Notes: a model not told the origin generated them from the letters alone. Shown: positions 28,033-37,394, counted from the first letter of the stretch. The stretch: 64,000 nt of DNA from Pseudoalteromonas sp. CO133X (GCA_004208945.1 SGPE01000009.1:124001-188000); one strand, 5' to 3'. Made by a program: numbers and translations.

Positions 28033-29844
28033 ATGTCACATAAATCTAAGCCGGCGCTATGGCGTCGTCTAAAAATGAGTTATGTCGCTATGATAGCGGC
28101 GTGTATTTTATTAGCGGTTAGCGCACTACCTAACCTTTACCCTAACAAATCTTGGTTGCACATTAGCTTGCCAGATCAAACTGTGACGCTGCAAAGTGTG
28201 ACAACGTCACTAAATCAACATGGTTTTGAAGTGACAGAAGCCAATGATAGCCAAGCACAACTGGCTATTTTATTAGCTGAGCCGACTCAAAGTGCTAATG
28301 CGTTGAGCTTTATAAAAACGCAATACCCACAGCTAGAGGTTAAAATTGTTGAGCATGCGACAAGCCCACAATGGCTTCAGCAGCTTGGCCTTTCACCGAT
28401 TAAATTGGGACTCGACTTAAATGGTGGCGTTTTATTTGTGCTTGATGTTGACCTAGATAAAGTAATGCAAGAGCACTTAAACAGTGTGTATCAACAAACT
28501 AAATTGACGCTTCGCAAAGACAAAATTCGTGGTATTCGGGCAAGTGAAGTAAAAGAAGGGGTTGAGCTACAAATTTTACCAAGTGGTGAGGAGCAACTTG
28601 CAGGGCTTGTCTCAACGTTACAAGGTCAATTCAAAGGCCTGATGCAAACTAAATCAACAACGAATAACCTAACCACGGTATTACTGCATTTTAATGAGCA
28701 AAGCCAAAACGAATTCAATAAACAAGTTATGGCGCAAAGCTTAACAACCCTGCGTGGTCGTATTGAAGAGCTTGGTATCACTGAAGCAGTAACGCAAAGA
28801 CAAGGTAAGCAGCGCATTCGCATTGAGTTACCCGGTGTGCAAGACCCATCTGAAGCAAAGCGTATTATCGGTGCAACTGCGACCCTCGATTTTTATCAAG
28901 TCGTCGAAGTAGGTGGTAAAGCGTTTAATGTACAAGGCGGTGGCGTTGTTAATTTAAATCCGATGGCGATTTTTTCAGGTGATCACATTAATAATGCCAG
29001 TGTTGGCAAAGATGAATGGGGCAAGCCTTTAGTTCAGCTTAGTTTAGATTCGCAAGGTGGTGATGCGATGTCTGCTTTTTCGAAGCACAACATAGGTAAG
29101 CCTATGGCCACGGTGTATTCTGAATACTCACGGGATGCAAATGGCGACGTTGTGAAAAAAAGCGAAGTGATTAATGTGGCAAACATTGCCCAACATTTAA
29201 GTTCTCGTTTTAGCATTACTAACATGAAAAGCCCGCAAGCAGCCTACGATTTAGCGCTTTTACTACGCGCAGGGTCACTCACAGCGCCAGTGACAATCGT
29301 TCAAGAACAAACCATAGGCCCAAGCTTAGGCAGTGAAAACATTGAACACGGTTTAGCTGCGTTAATGCTGGGTATCGGTATTACCCTTGCCTTTATGGCG
29401 CTTTGGTATCGTCGCTTAGGGCTGATTGCCAATATTGCTTTACTGCTTAATTTAACGGCTTTAGTTGGTTTAATGTCGTTATTACCGGGGGTTGTGCTGA
29501 CCTTACCGGGGATTGCAGGACTTGTACTGACGATAGGGATGGCAGTTGATACAAATGTGATTATCTTTGAGCGAATAAGAGAAGAGAAGCGTAAAGGTCG
29601 ACCTACATATCAAGCGATTGAGCAAGGTTATAACCAAGCTTTTACGACTATTTTTGATGCCAATGTGACCACCATGATCACGGCAATTATTTTATACGCT
29701 ATAGGTTATGGCCCGGTGAAAGGCTTTGCAATCACATTAGCGCTTGGACTATTAACTAGCGTTTTTACTGGCGTTTATATTTCGAAAGCCCTTAGCCAAA
29801 CACTCTACATTAAACTAACTAATTTAACGGGGGCTAAAGCATGA
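28033..29844 (+). CDS. secD: Protein translocase subunit SecD (SecDF paralogue)
   Basis: A 603-residue SecD, which with SecF uses ion flow to pull secreted proteins out of SecYEG on the periplasmic side. One membrane segment (about 15-33) is followed by a large periplasmic P1 domain that starts with KLGLDLNGGVLFVLDVD. Five more membrane segments lie in the last 160 residues. The conserved GMAVDTNVIIFERIREEKRKGR-type block (shown in part) keeps the ion-pathway aspartate. It has no yajC or tgt neighbours, unlike the standard secDF locus, and is preceded by the vemP-like gene, matching the Vibrio SecDF2 arrangement. It overlaps secF by 4 bases. Confidence 0.93.
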   Translation: MSHKSKPALWRRLKMSYVAMIAACILLAVSALPNLYPNKSWLHISLPDQTVTLQSVTTSLNQHGFEVTEANDSQAQLAILLAEPTQSANALSFIKTQYPQLEVKIVEHATSPQWLQQLGLSPIKLGLDLNGGVLFVLDVDLDKVMQEHLNSVYQQTKLTLRKDKIRGIRASEVKEGVELQILPSGEEQLAGLVSTLQGQFKGLMQTKSTTNNLTTVLLHFNEQSQNEFNKQVMAQSLTTLRGRIEELGITEAVTQRQGKQRIRIELPGVQDPSEAKRIIGATATLDFYQVVEVGGKAFNVQGGGVVNLNPMAIFSGDHINNASVGKDEWGKPLVQLSLDSQGGDAMSAFSKHNIGKPMATVYSEYSRDANGDVVKKSEVINVANIAQHLSSRFSITNMKSPQAAYDLALLLRAGSLTAPVTIVQEQTIGPSLGSENIEHGLAALMLGIGITLAFMALWYRRLGLIANIALLLNLTALVGLMSLLPGVVLTLPGIAGLVLTIGMAVDTNVIIFERIREEKRKGRPTYQAIEQGYNQAFTTIFDANVTTMITAIILYAIGYGPVKGFAITLALGLLTSVFTGVYISKALSQTLYIKLTNLTGAKA

Positions 29845-30761
29845 GATGGTCAACATTAACTGCAGCGAGTAAAGCGCGCGTTTTAGGGTTATTACTAAGT
29901 TGTGTTTTAGTCATCGCGAGCTTAAGTGCTTTATCTGTAAAAGGGCTAAACTTTGGTCTTGATTTTACAGGTGGCTACATCAGTGAAATTAACACAACGT
30001 CAGTGACGTCAATTGCTGATTTAAAAGCAAAGTTAAGCCCTGAGGTTGCGAGTAAATTAACCATTAGTAAAGCGGGTGAATATCACTTTGTTTTAAGAGA
30101 AGCACCAGAGGCTAGCAAAGCGAGTACTTGGCAAGCAGAGCTGAATGAGCAAGGTGTAGACTATAGCGTCTTATCTAGCTCATTTTTAGGTTCACAAGTG
30201 GGTGATGAGCTTTTTGAGCAAGGTTGTTTAGCTTTATTTGCGGCGCTGATTGCAATTATGGTTTATCTTGCCGTGCGCTTTGAATGGCGACTCGCGGTAG
30301 GTTCAGTGGTTGCACTGTTACATGATTTAATCTTAGTGCTTGGTTTGTTTTCCTTGTTAGGGCTTGAATTTAATTTAACCGTGCTGGCGAGTTTACTGGC
30401 TATTATTGGTTATTCATTAAATGACTCAATTATTGTTGGCGACAGAGTCAGAGAGCTTTTACGTATTCAGCCAGACAATCAACGCATTAATACCCATGTT
30501 GTAATTAACGATGCAATTGGCTCTACGTTAACGCGTACATTGATCACCTCAGGCACAACACTTGCGACCATTGCTTGCATTTGGCTGCTTGCAGGGGCTG
30601 CATTAACGGGTTTTGCCATCGCGTTATTTGTAGGCATTGTGGTGGGCACCTTCTCATCGATTTGTATCGCTGCGACCTTGCCGCAGTTATTGGGGTTAAG
30701 TTCAGAAAATTACACCCAAACACTGGATGATAAAACCAAAGCCTATATGGATATGCCATAA
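29841..30761 (+). CDS. secF: Protein translocase subunit SecF (SecDF paralogue)
   Basis: A 306-residue SecF partner of the preceding SecD. The first membrane segment (about 12-32) leads into the GLDFTGGYISEI block and a short periplasmic domain. Five membrane segments follow from about residue 130. LLHDLILVLGLFSLLG and IGYSLNDSIIVGDRVREL are the conserved SecF blocks, including the SLND(S/T) motif. Its ATG overlaps the secD stop (ATGA), so translation is coupled and the hairpin control of secD extends to secF. In Vibrio the second SecDF is thought to be proton-driven for low-salt conditions; whether that holds here is inference. Confidence 0.93.
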   Translation: MRWSTLTAASKARVLGLLLSCVLVIASLSALSVKGLNFGLDFTGGYISEINTTSVTSIADLKAKLSPEVASKLTISKAGEYHFVLREAPEASKASTWQAELNEQGVDYSVLSSSFLGSQVGDELFEQGCLALFAALIAIMVYLAVRFEWRLAVGSVVALLHDLILVLGLFSLLGLEFNLTVLASLLAIIGYSLNDSIIVGDRVRELLRIQPDNQRINTHVVINDAIGSTLTRTLITSGTTLATIACIWLLAGAALTGFAIALFVGIVVGTFSSICIAATLPQLLGLSSENYTQTLDDKTKAYMDMP

Positions 30762-30786
30762 GTCACTTTTATAACTTACTTTCATC

Positions 30787-30820
30787 AGCCGCTATTTTTC
30801 CATAGAATAGCGGCTTTTCT
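30787..30820 (+). terminator. Rho-independent terminator after secDF
   Basis: AGCCGCTATT (30787-30796) pairs with AATAGCGGCT (30806-30815), then TTTCTGTTTT. Confidence 0.85.
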
Positions 30821-30837
30821 GTTTTAACTGCTTTGAT

Positions 30838-31314
30838 ATGAATAAAACACACGTAATTGAACATTTACGCTTTGCGCTAGAGGCACAACTACAAAACGCC
30901 AAAGCAGCGGCAAAAGCGGCTCATGACGCTGCAACTCACGAAGAAAGTGTCGCTGAAACCCAATACGATACCTTGGGTTTAGAGGCCGCATACTTAGCGC
31001 AAGGGCAAGCTGAACGAGTTAATGAGTGCTACCGTGATATTCAAGCATTCAATACGGTGTTCAAAGAAAGCGAATTTAATAAGGTTCGTGAAGGTGCATT
31101 AGTGTGTCTTATCGATGAGCAAGATAACGCAAAGTGGTTTTTTATGGGCCCAAGTGCAGGTGGCTTAGTGGTGACCATAAAAGAGCAACCTATCTTTGTT
31201 GTAACCCGAGAAGCGCCGTTAGGTAAGCAACTGATTGGCAAACAAATTGATGACGAAGTTGAACTCTCTATTGCCGGCAATAAACAGCTGTACACCATAG
31301 ATCAGTTAATTTAG
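30838..31314 (+). CDS. GreA/GreB-like transcription elongation factor family protein
   Basis: A 158-residue protein related to GreA/GreB. The N-terminal half (about 1-75) is a coiled coil with a tip rich in acidic residues (THEESVAETQYD, about 34-45), like the catalytic tip of Gre factors. The C-terminal half is the FKBP-like Gre domain, ending with VVTREAPLGKQLIGKQIDDE, close to the SPLGKALLGK block of GreA. Such proteins bind RNA polymerase in the secondary channel, but this subgroup is not well studied. It lies 24 bases after the secF terminator hairpin and is probably transcribed alone. Confidence 0.75.
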   Translation: MNKTHVIEHLRFALEAQLQNAKAAAKAAHDAATHEESVAETQYDTLGLEAAYLAQGQAERVNECYRDIQAFNTVFKESEFNKVREGALVCLIDEQDNAKWFFMGPSAGGLVVTIKEQPIFVVTREAPLGKQLIGKQIDDEVELSIAGNKQLYTIDQLI

Positions 31315-31415
31315 TTATTGGTATTTTTAATCAGTAAATTTCATCTTCAAGTAAAAAATATCTCGTTGGTAACAAAGCAAAAAAACCTCTATAAATCACT
31401 TCAAGCATAATGCTT

Positions 31416-31456
31416 ATACCAATACGCTAAATTACACAATTATTGTGTATTGGTAT
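31416..31456. repeat. Nested inverted repeat (ATACCAATAC type)
   Basis: ATACCAATAC (31416-31425) is matched exactly by GTATTGGTAT (31447-31456). An inner ACACAAT/ATTGTGT pair (31434-31440, 31442-31448) lies between them. The form resembles short dispersed intergenic repeats seen in Alteromonadales, but only this copy is visible in the window, so that is a guess. Confidence 0.5.
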
Positions 31457-31554
31457 TTCAAGCACCCATCTAGTTAAGTGAAATTTAGCCTCATGCGTTC
31501 ACTTAATTGGTTGGGTGTTTTTCATTTTATCTATGGCTTAATTTAGGAAAAGTC

Positions 31555-32949
31555 GTGTTTAAAACCTTGATTGTGGTTGATAACAATGAGCAACGTATTG
31601 CTCAAAATTTCGAAAATGTCATTACCTTTGACACCTACTTACGTGATTACCCAAAACATAATGAGCCAAAAACTCGCATTTTAAACTTGTGTGATACAGG
31701 GCAGTATTTAAGTAAAGGTTATTATTGTTCTTTACTTGCTGAAGCAAGAAAGCATCAGGTATTACCGAGTGTAAAAACAATTAATGCACTACGCAGTGAT
31801 GAGCACAGTACGCGTCATAAAGAGCTTGCTGGTGGCACAGTATTTTTTGGTCACACAGATCAAGAGCAGCAAAGCAAAGCAACTAAAGCGCTATTTTCAC
31901 AATACCCAGCGCCTATTTTAGTGTGTGATGAGCAAGGGGTTGTTAAGCAAGGTGCGATTGCTTCACTAAATGACACCGCCTTTACGGAGTTTGTGAAACA
32001 ACTCAGTAGCTTTACGGAATCCGTGTGGCGTATAAACGATAAAAAACGTCGTTATCGTTGGGATATGGCTATTTTGGTTGATCACCAAGAAAAAGTGCCG
32101 CCAAGTGACAAAGATGCTATTGCTAAATTTATTAAAGCAGCTGCTAAACATGGTATTTATGCCCAAGCACTGACATTTGATGAAATTACCAGCATCGCAC
32201 AGTTTGATGCGTTATTTATTCGTCAAACAACGGCCATCGACCATCCAACCTATCGTTTAGCGAGTAAAGCACAAAGCTTAGGGCTGGTAGTAATTGACGA
32301 TGCAGAGTCGATACTGCGCTGTTGTAATAAAGTGTATTTGCACGATGCCTTTAATTATCAAAAAGTGCCGAGTTTAAAAACTCACGTTGTGGCTGATACA
32401 AGTGAAGAGACAATTGAAAGCTTAGAAGCACACTTTAGCTATCCGCTGGTATTAAAAATGCCAGAAGGCTCTTTCTCAAAAGGCGTGTTTAAAGTTGCTA
32501 ATCGTGATGAGTTAGTTGCTAAGTTAACAGAACTGTTTGAGTTCAGTGCACTTGTGCTTGCACAAGAGTACATGTACACCGAATACGACTGGCGTGTCGG
32601 GGTGTTAAATGGCCGTGCAATTTATGCGTGTCGTTATTTAATGGCGCGTAATCACTGGCAAATTTACAACCATGATGCAAAACGTTTCTTCTCAGGTGGC
32701 TTTGAAACCTTGCCAACATTTGAGCTACCTAAAGTGGTACTTGATGCGGCATTAAAAGCCTGTAAAACGGTGGGTAAAGGTTTGTATGGTGTTGATGTTA
32801 AAGAACACCAAGGCAAGGCATACGTGTTAGAAGTGAATGACAACCCAAGTATTGACCATAAAGTCGAAGATGCTTATTTAGGTGATGAGCTTTATATGAT
32901 CATTATGGATGAGTTTAAACAACGCCTTGAAGCGCGGGGCCGCGGTTAA
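31555..32949 (+). CDS. RimK-family ATP-grasp ligase
   Basis: A 464-residue protein with an N-terminal unknown domain (about 1-190) and a RimK-like ATP-grasp domain (about 200-460). The ATP-grasp part shows YPLVLKMPEGSFSKGVFKV, the VLAQEYMYTEYDWRVGVL block and the metal-binding end LEVNDNPSIDHKVED. RimK enzymes add amino acids, often glutamate, to proteins or peptides using ATP. The start is GTG 31555 with an AGGA site 6 bases before it; the frame is open to 31507 but that start has no ribosome site. It overlaps the next gene (GNAT plus C39 peptidase) by one base. The pair is a recurring neighbour set in gammaproteobacteria; its target is unknown. Confidence 0.88.
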   Translation: MFKTLIVVDNNEQRIAQNFENVITFDTYLRDYPKHNEPKTRILNLCDTGQYLSKGYYCSLLAEARKHQVLPSVKTINALRSDEHSTRHKELAGGTVFFGHTDQEQQSKATKALFSQYPAPILVCDEQGVVKQGAIASLNDTAFTEFVKQLSSFTESVWRINDKKRRYRWDMAILVDHQEKVPPSDKDAIAKFIKAAAKHGIYAQALTFDEITSIAQFDALFIRQTTAIDHPTYRLASKAQSLGLVVIDDAESILRCCNKVYLHDAFNYQKVPSLKTHVVADTSEETIESLEAHFSYPLVLKMPEGSFSKGVFKVANRDELVAKLTELFEFSALVLAQEYMYTEYDWRVGVLNGRAIYACRYLMARNHWQIYNHDAKRFFSGGFETLPTFELPKVVLDAALKACKTVGKGLYGVDVKEHQGKAYVLEVNDNPSIDHKVEDAYLGDELYMIIMDEFKQRLEARGRG

Positions 32950-34052
32950 TGAATGCATCTGTTTGTCAAATCCGTTTTGCTAAGGCTGCGGATTTGGCGG
33001 CCCTTGTTGCCATTGAAGAGCAAAGCTTTAGCCAAGATAGGTTAAGTAGTCGTAGTTTAAAGCGCTGGATCAGCGCAAGCCACGGCTTACTGATGGTGGC
33101 CGAGGTAGATAATCAACTGGTTGGTTATGGTTTAGTGTGGTGCCACAAGGGGACCCGCCTTGCTCGGTTATATTCATTGGCTGTTTTGCAATCTCAGCAA
33201 GGCAAAGGTATTGCTTCACAGCTACTGCTTGCGCTTGAAAATGAAACGGCTAAACGGGGCCGTTTATACATGCGTTTAGAAGTTGCGGTAAACAACCAAT
33301 CAGCAATTCGCTTGTATGAAAAGCAGGGTTACCAGGTGTTTGGTCATTACAGTGATTATTATGACGACCATAGTGATGCCCATCGAATGCAAAAAAACAT
33401 TCGTCGTAATATCGAATTTAATGCCGATAAACACACGCCTTGGTATCAGCAAACAACTGAGTTTACCTGTGGCCCCGCGGCATTATTAATGGCGATGTCG
33501 TCATTAAACGAAACACCTATGAGCCAACTCAAAGAGCTGGATATCTGGCGTGAAGCAACTACTATTTTTATGACATCAGGTCATGGCGGTTGTCATCCTC
33601 TAGGGTTAGCACTTGCTGCAATGAAACGTGGTTTCAAAGCCGATGTTATTTTAAATACCCGTGGTTCGTTGTTTATTGATGGCGTAAGAAGCGAAAAGAA
33701 AAAAGCGATCTTGCATACAGTACACAATCAGTTTGTAGCAGAGGCGATTACTGCAAAACTGCCGGTGCGGTATCAAGAGTTAACTTTGCAAGCTATTGAA
33801 GATTGGCTTGCTGAGGGTAAAGCGGTGGTGTTATTGATCAGTACCTATCGATTCGATGGTAAAAAATCACCGCATTGGGTGTGTGTAACGCATATTGATG
33901 AGCATTGTTTATACGTGCATGACCCGTTTTGTGAAAATGAAAAGCAATTGGCGATTGATTGTCAGCATGTGCCGATAGCGAAAGCTGATTTTACTAAAAT
34001 GGCCAGCTTTGGTTCATCAAGGTTAAGTACCGCAATGGCCTTTTCTATTTAA
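32949..34052 (+). CDS. GNAT acetyltransferase fused to a C39-like cysteine peptidase
   Basis: A 367-residue two-domain protein. Residues about 5-155 are a GNAT acetyltransferase with the acetyl-CoA loop QSQQGKGIASQLL and the terminal IRLYEKQGYQ block. Residues about 165-360 are a C39-type papain-fold peptidase with active-site Cys in TTEFTCGPAALLMA and His in SPHWVCVTHID followed by VHDP. C39 peptidases classically remove leader peptides at double-glycine sites, but these stand-alone fusions have no attached ABC transporter. It starts inside the stop codon of the RimK gene (TAATG), so the two are co-translated. A peptide- or protein-modifying system is likely. No precursor gene is seen nearby. 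Confidence 0.88.
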   Translation: MNASVCQIRFAKAADLAALVAIEEQSFSQDRLSSRSLKRWISASHGLLMVAEVDNQLVGYGLVWCHKGTRLARLYSLAVLQSQQGKGIASQLLLALENETAKRGRLYMRLEVAVNNQSAIRLYEKQGYQVFGHYSDYYDDHSDAHRMQKNIRRNIEFNADKHTPWYQQTTEFTCGPAALLMAMSSLNETPMSQLKELDIWREATTIFMTSGHGGCHPLGLALAAMKRGFKADVILNTRGSLFIDGVRSEKKKAILHTVHNQFVAEAITAKLPVRYQELTLQAIEDWLAEGKAVVLLISTYRFDGKKSPHWVCVTHIDEHCLYVHDPFCENEKQLAIDCQHVPIAKADFTKMASFGSSRLSTAMAFSI

Positions 34053-34070
34053 TATAATTTTGGAAGTACA

Positions 34071-34565
34071 GTGACGTTTAGTAGTCTATTAGATATTGCT
34101 CCATACTCTTGGCCAGCGATTGGTAGCGCTGCATTTTGCGGTGCTATTATTGGTATGGAGCGTCAATTACGTGGTAAGCCGGTGGGTATTCGCACATCTG
34201 CATTAATTGTATTAGGGACTTATTTGTTTTTAGCAACGGCTTTTATGTTACATGGTGATGTGATTGATCACTCCCGTGTGGTTGGGCAAATAATTACCGG
34301 AATTGGCTTTTTAGGTGCAGGTGTTATGCTAGCGAAGGATGGCGCAGTGGTTGGCGTTACGTCTGCGGCGACTATTTGGGTACTGGCATCTATTGGCGTT
34401 GTCATTGCCACCGATAACTTACTCGCTGCGATAAAGCTTTCAGTGTTAGTCGTTGTTATTTTATATGGTGTTGATGTGCTTGAGGCTAAGTTTAAAAACT
34501 TAGGGCGCGGCGTGCATGCACGGGTAAAACGTTATTCAAAGTTGTACTATCGTAAAGAAAAGTGA
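34071..34565 (+). CDS. MgtC/SapB family membrane protein
   Basis: A 164-residue inner-membrane protein of the MgtC/SapB family with about four or five hydrophobic helices. The defining block GAIIGMERQLRGKPVGIRT is at about 25-43, and GQIITGIGFLGAGVML and VGVTSAATIWVLASIG follow. It lacks the C-terminal ACT-like domain of Salmonella MgtC. Family members affect membrane energetics or Mg2+ limitation responses. The start is GTG 34071 with a GGAAG ribosome site. It lies 18 bases after the GNAT/C39 gene and may be the end of that operon. Confidence 0.88.
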   Translation: MTFSSLLDIAPYSWPAIGSAAFCGAIIGMERQLRGKPVGIRTSALIVLGTYLFLATAFMLHGDVIDHSRVVGQIITGIGFLGAGVMLAKDGAVVGVTSAATIWVLASIGVVIATDNLLAAIKLSVLVVVILYGVDVLEAKFKNLGRGVHARVKRYSKLYYRKEK

Positions 34566-34609
34566 GCAAAAGTTAGCTATTAAACAACACTAAACGGAAA
34601 ATAAAATTA

Positions 34610-35068
34610 ATGGCACCATGTTACACAATAAAGCCTGCTAGTTTACAAGACGTATTGCTGGTTGATTGCCAAATTCCCGAATTTGATGGCAGAAATACGC
34701 TCAATAAATTACAAGCTAGGATAGCTAAGTGTGAGCACCTTATTTTAGGTGCCTATATAAATAATGAGCCTGTGGCTTACAAACTGGGTTATGCGTTACA
34801 TGCAAATACCTTCTATAGCTGGCTTGGTGCAGTGGCGCCAAAATGGCGAGGGAAGGGGATTGCACAGGCATTATTGAAAGCGCAGGAAGCATGGATTAAA
34901 GAACATGATTATGATGCTATTCATGTAAAATCAATGAATCGTTTTCCTGCAATGCTGAGTATGCTTATTAAAAATGACTATCAAATAGTGGGCTATAAAG
35001 ACAAAGGCACACCACAAAGTAGTAAAATTTTATTTTCCAAAACATTTCTTCCAGATAAAACTACTTAG
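34610..35068 (+). CDS. GNAT family N-acetyltransferase
   Basis: A 152-residue single-domain acetyltransferase. The acetyl-CoA binding block is VAPKWRGKGIAQALLKAQE (about 75-93), followed by the strand and helix of the C-terminal half (IHVKSMNRFPAMLSMLIKNDY). The acyl acceptor cannot be predicted. It lies 44 bases after the MgtC gene. Its last 8 bases overlap the 3' end of the convergent histidine kinase gene, so the two are transcribed towards each other with no terminator between. Confidence 0.82.
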   Translation: MAPCYTIKPASLQDVLLVDCQIPEFDGRNTLNKLQARIAKCEHLILGAYINNEPVAYKLGYALHANTFYSWLGAVAPKWRGKGIAQALLKAQEAWIKEHDYDAIHVKSMNRFPAMLSMLIKNDYQIVGYKDKGTPQSSKILFSKTFLPDKTT

Positions 35069-36260
35069 GTAAGTTTATTAAAAAGTGTGCGCCTACTGAG
35101 CTCTCAAGCGCACATATATCACCTTGCAGTTGTTGGGTCACTATTTTCTTCGCGATACTCAGGCCAAGCCCCATACCTGATTGATTATCTTTGCCTTTGT
35201 AAAATGGGGTAAAAATAAAGTGGTGTTCGCTGCTGTTAATGCCGATGCCATTATCTATGTAATGAACTTTTAAAACTTCGTCAAAATCATAAATATTAAT
35301 CTCAATGACTGGGTTATCGGTTTTACTAAATGCATGTTCAATGGAGTTTTGCAGTAAAATAAACAGGACTTGTTTGAGTAAATCAGTCGCTACTTCACAT
35401 TGGCTATGTGGATCCTGATATTTCACTGTAAGTTTAATATTCTGATGTTTCATTTTTTCTTCTAAATGATCCGTTAGAGACTCAGCAAGTTCAGCTAAGG
35501 ACATAATCGTTTTATTTGATTGTGGATTAGGATAAAGCAAATCCTGCAAAATGCGGATTTTGTACGCACAAGTTGATAAGTTTCGATTTAACAATTCACT
35601 GGTGTTTATTATTGTGCTTAATGTGTTTTGTAATGCGAGTTCACTTAATCTTTTTTGTAGCAGTTTAGCTTGAGTCTCTTTTACAGCCAACTCTGTTACG
35701 TCTACTGCGGTGATGCAATTACCAAGAGGGGTATTAACTTCATGAGCAATCCCTCTGATTAAGGTAGCAAGCTCTGCAAATTGCTGTTGTTCAAACGCTT
35801 GCTTTTGCTGATACAGTAACTTGAGCTGTGTTTCAAAACTTTGCTTTATTGTTTCAAGAAGCTTGATTACAGGCTCGTCATACTCATGCGGTTTGCTATC
35901 GAGAATGCAAATAGTGCCAAACGGAGTCGTATCTCCAGCACTAATTGGCAAGCCTAAATACGAAATCATATTAAGTTTGATGTCAGGGTTTTCTTTCCAG
36001 TCATCATCAATCAGTGCATTTGGAATATTAAGCAGTTTTTGGGTTTTTATTACATGTTCGCAATAAAGGCCTGAATCTTCTAATTCTTCGCTGTCACCAA
36101 TCTTATAAGGATTTTCTTGATAATCATTTTTCGAAAATACGCTAATAATGTTGTTTTCGACTTTCATTACTAACGCAACAGGGACATTGGCAAACAGGGC
36201 TAAAACTTCAAGCGTTTTATTCCAACTCTGCACTAACTCATTATAATCAGGTTGATACAT
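35061..36260 (-). CDS. GAF-domain sensor histidine kinase
   Basis: A 399-residue cytoplasmic sensor kinase with no membrane segment. A GAF domain covers about 10-145, and a coiled region leads to the dimerisation helix with phosphoacceptor His in RGIAHEVNTPLGN (about 165-180). The ATPase domain shows the N box NSIEHAFSK, the G1 box DNGIGI and the G2 box GMGLGLSIAKKIV. It would sense a small ligand or redox state through GAF and phosphorylate a response regulator. No response regulator is encoded nearby, so this is an orphan kinase. It converges on the GNAT gene with an 8-base overlap. Confidence 0.9.
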   Translation of the reverse strand: MYQPDYNELVQSWNKTLEVLALFANVPVALVMKVENNIISVFSKNDYQENPYKIGDSEELEDSGLYCEHVIKTQKLLNIPNALIDDDWKENPDIKLNMISYLGLPISAGDTTPFGTICILDSKPHEYDEPVIKLLETIKQSFETQLKLLYQQKQAFEQQQFAELATLIRGIAHEVNTPLGNCITAVDVTELAVKETQAKLLQKRLSELALQNTLSTIINTSELLNRNLSTCAYKIRILQDLLYPNPQSNKTIMSLAELAESLTDHLEEKMKHQNIKLTVKYQDPHSQCEVATDLLKQVLFILLQNSIEHAFSKTDNPVIEINIYDFDEVLKVHYIDNGIGINSSEHHFIFTPFYKGKDNQSGMGLGLSIAKKIVTQQLQGDICALESSVGAHFLINLPK

Positions 36261-36383
36261 TTATTGGCTCAAAATAGTGAGATACAACTATTTAAAAGCT
36301 TAGTAATAATTTTTAAATCAGCAACTTGAATAAGCTGTATCGGTGTTAATTTTTTAACTTTATTTAATTCATATGGCCTATGT

Positions 36384-37394
36384 TTAACCAAAAAGCTTTC
36401 GTCTTACTACAGTACGATACTCACTGGGCGTTTGTGATAACACTTTTTTAAAAACCCGGGTTAAATGGCCTTGGTCATTATAACCAACTTCAAGTGCCAC
36501 CTCTTGAATCGATAAATTTGATGAAGCTAGTAGCTCTTTTGCTGCTTGTACGCGTAATTGCTGCCAATACTCAACGGGCGTTTGGCTGGTGGCTTGGCGA
36601 AATCGCCGCGTGAAGGTGCGATAACTCAAGCTAAATTGCGCCGCAACCTCATGCAGTGTTAGCTCAGAGGCTAAATTGTTTTTTAACCAAAACTGGATCT
36701 GCGCGATAAGTTCATCAGGGTGTTTATCAACAGCACCTTCAAGGTAGCGTTGATCTTCATAAGGCTTACGAATTTCATGGGAAAAGTTGCGCTCAACATG
36801 TTGCGCTGCTTCTCGGCCATAATATTGGCTGATAATATGGACAATCACATCAGCAAGGGCATTTAAACTAGCAACTGTATACATGCGCTCAGATTGCGTG
36901 ATGAAAAAGTCAGGTTTAAGCTGCACATTTGGGTAATCCCGCTTAAATTGCTCTGCATAATGCCAATGAGTAGTTGCGGGGTGACCGTCCAGCAACCCAG
37001 CCTCAGCTACTAAGCAGTTGCCGGTCCCCACACCAATAATATGGCTTCCTTGCTGCCAAGAATCGCTAAGCCAGTGTATTAATTGCTGTTGTTTACTCAC
37101 TACCGGACGCGGGTTACGCCAAATACCAGGTACAATAATTAAGTCACTGGTGGGGGCAGTGTCAGCTTCGCAGTCTGGCACAATAGCAAGACCTGTACGA
37201 TTGGGGATGGCATTTAAGTTACTTGCTACCAAGTTAATGTTTAAGGGCCTAAATTCTTCTGATTGCGAATGGCTTTTAGCAAAAGCTTCGCCTGCTCTGA
37301 GCATTTCGATAGGCAGAGTTAAACTGGTTATTAGCAAGTGAGGATAAACCAATATACTAATTTCTATCGCTTTTGCTTGTTGAAGATTCGTCAC
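36384..37394 (-). CDS. GlxA/FtrA-type AraC-family transcriptional regulator
   Basis: A 336-residue regulator with an N-terminal DJ-1/PfpI-like amidase-fold domain (about 10-195) and a C-terminal AraC DNA-binding domain (about 230-330). The two helix-turn-helix motifs are LTLHEVAAQFSLSYRTFTRR and LSIQEVALEVGYNDQGHLTRVFKK (shortened here), followed by the PSEYR end. Such proteins (GlxA, FtrA, ArgR of Pseudomonas) often sense amines or amino acids. The cysteine expected in a working amidase nucleophile elbow is present as GTGNCLVAEAG. The start codon is GTG. It is divergent from the ketoacyl synthase gene, which it might control. Confidence 0.88.
   Translation of the reverse strand: MTNLQQAKAIEISILVYPHLLITSLTLPIEMLRAGEAFAKSHSQSEEFRPLNINLVASNLNAIPNRTGLAIVPDCEADTAPTSDLIIVPGIWRNPRPVVSKQQQLIHWLSDSWQQGSHIIGVGTGNCLVAEAGLLDGHPATTHWHYAEQFKRDYPNVQLKPDFFITQSERMYTVASLNALADVIVHIISQYYGREAAQHVERNFSHEIRKPYEDQRYLEGAVDKHPDELIAQIQFWLKNNLASELTLHEVAAQFSLSYRTFTRRFRQATSQTPVEYWQQLRVQAAKELLASSNLSIQEVALEVGYNDQGHLTRVFKKVLSQTPSEYRTVVRRKLFG

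Noticed and set aside
31555..34052. Bacteriocin or lanthipeptide cluster around the C39 peptidase
   Set aside because: The C39 domain is not fused to an ABC transporter and no precursor-like small ORF with a double-glycine leader is seen nearby.
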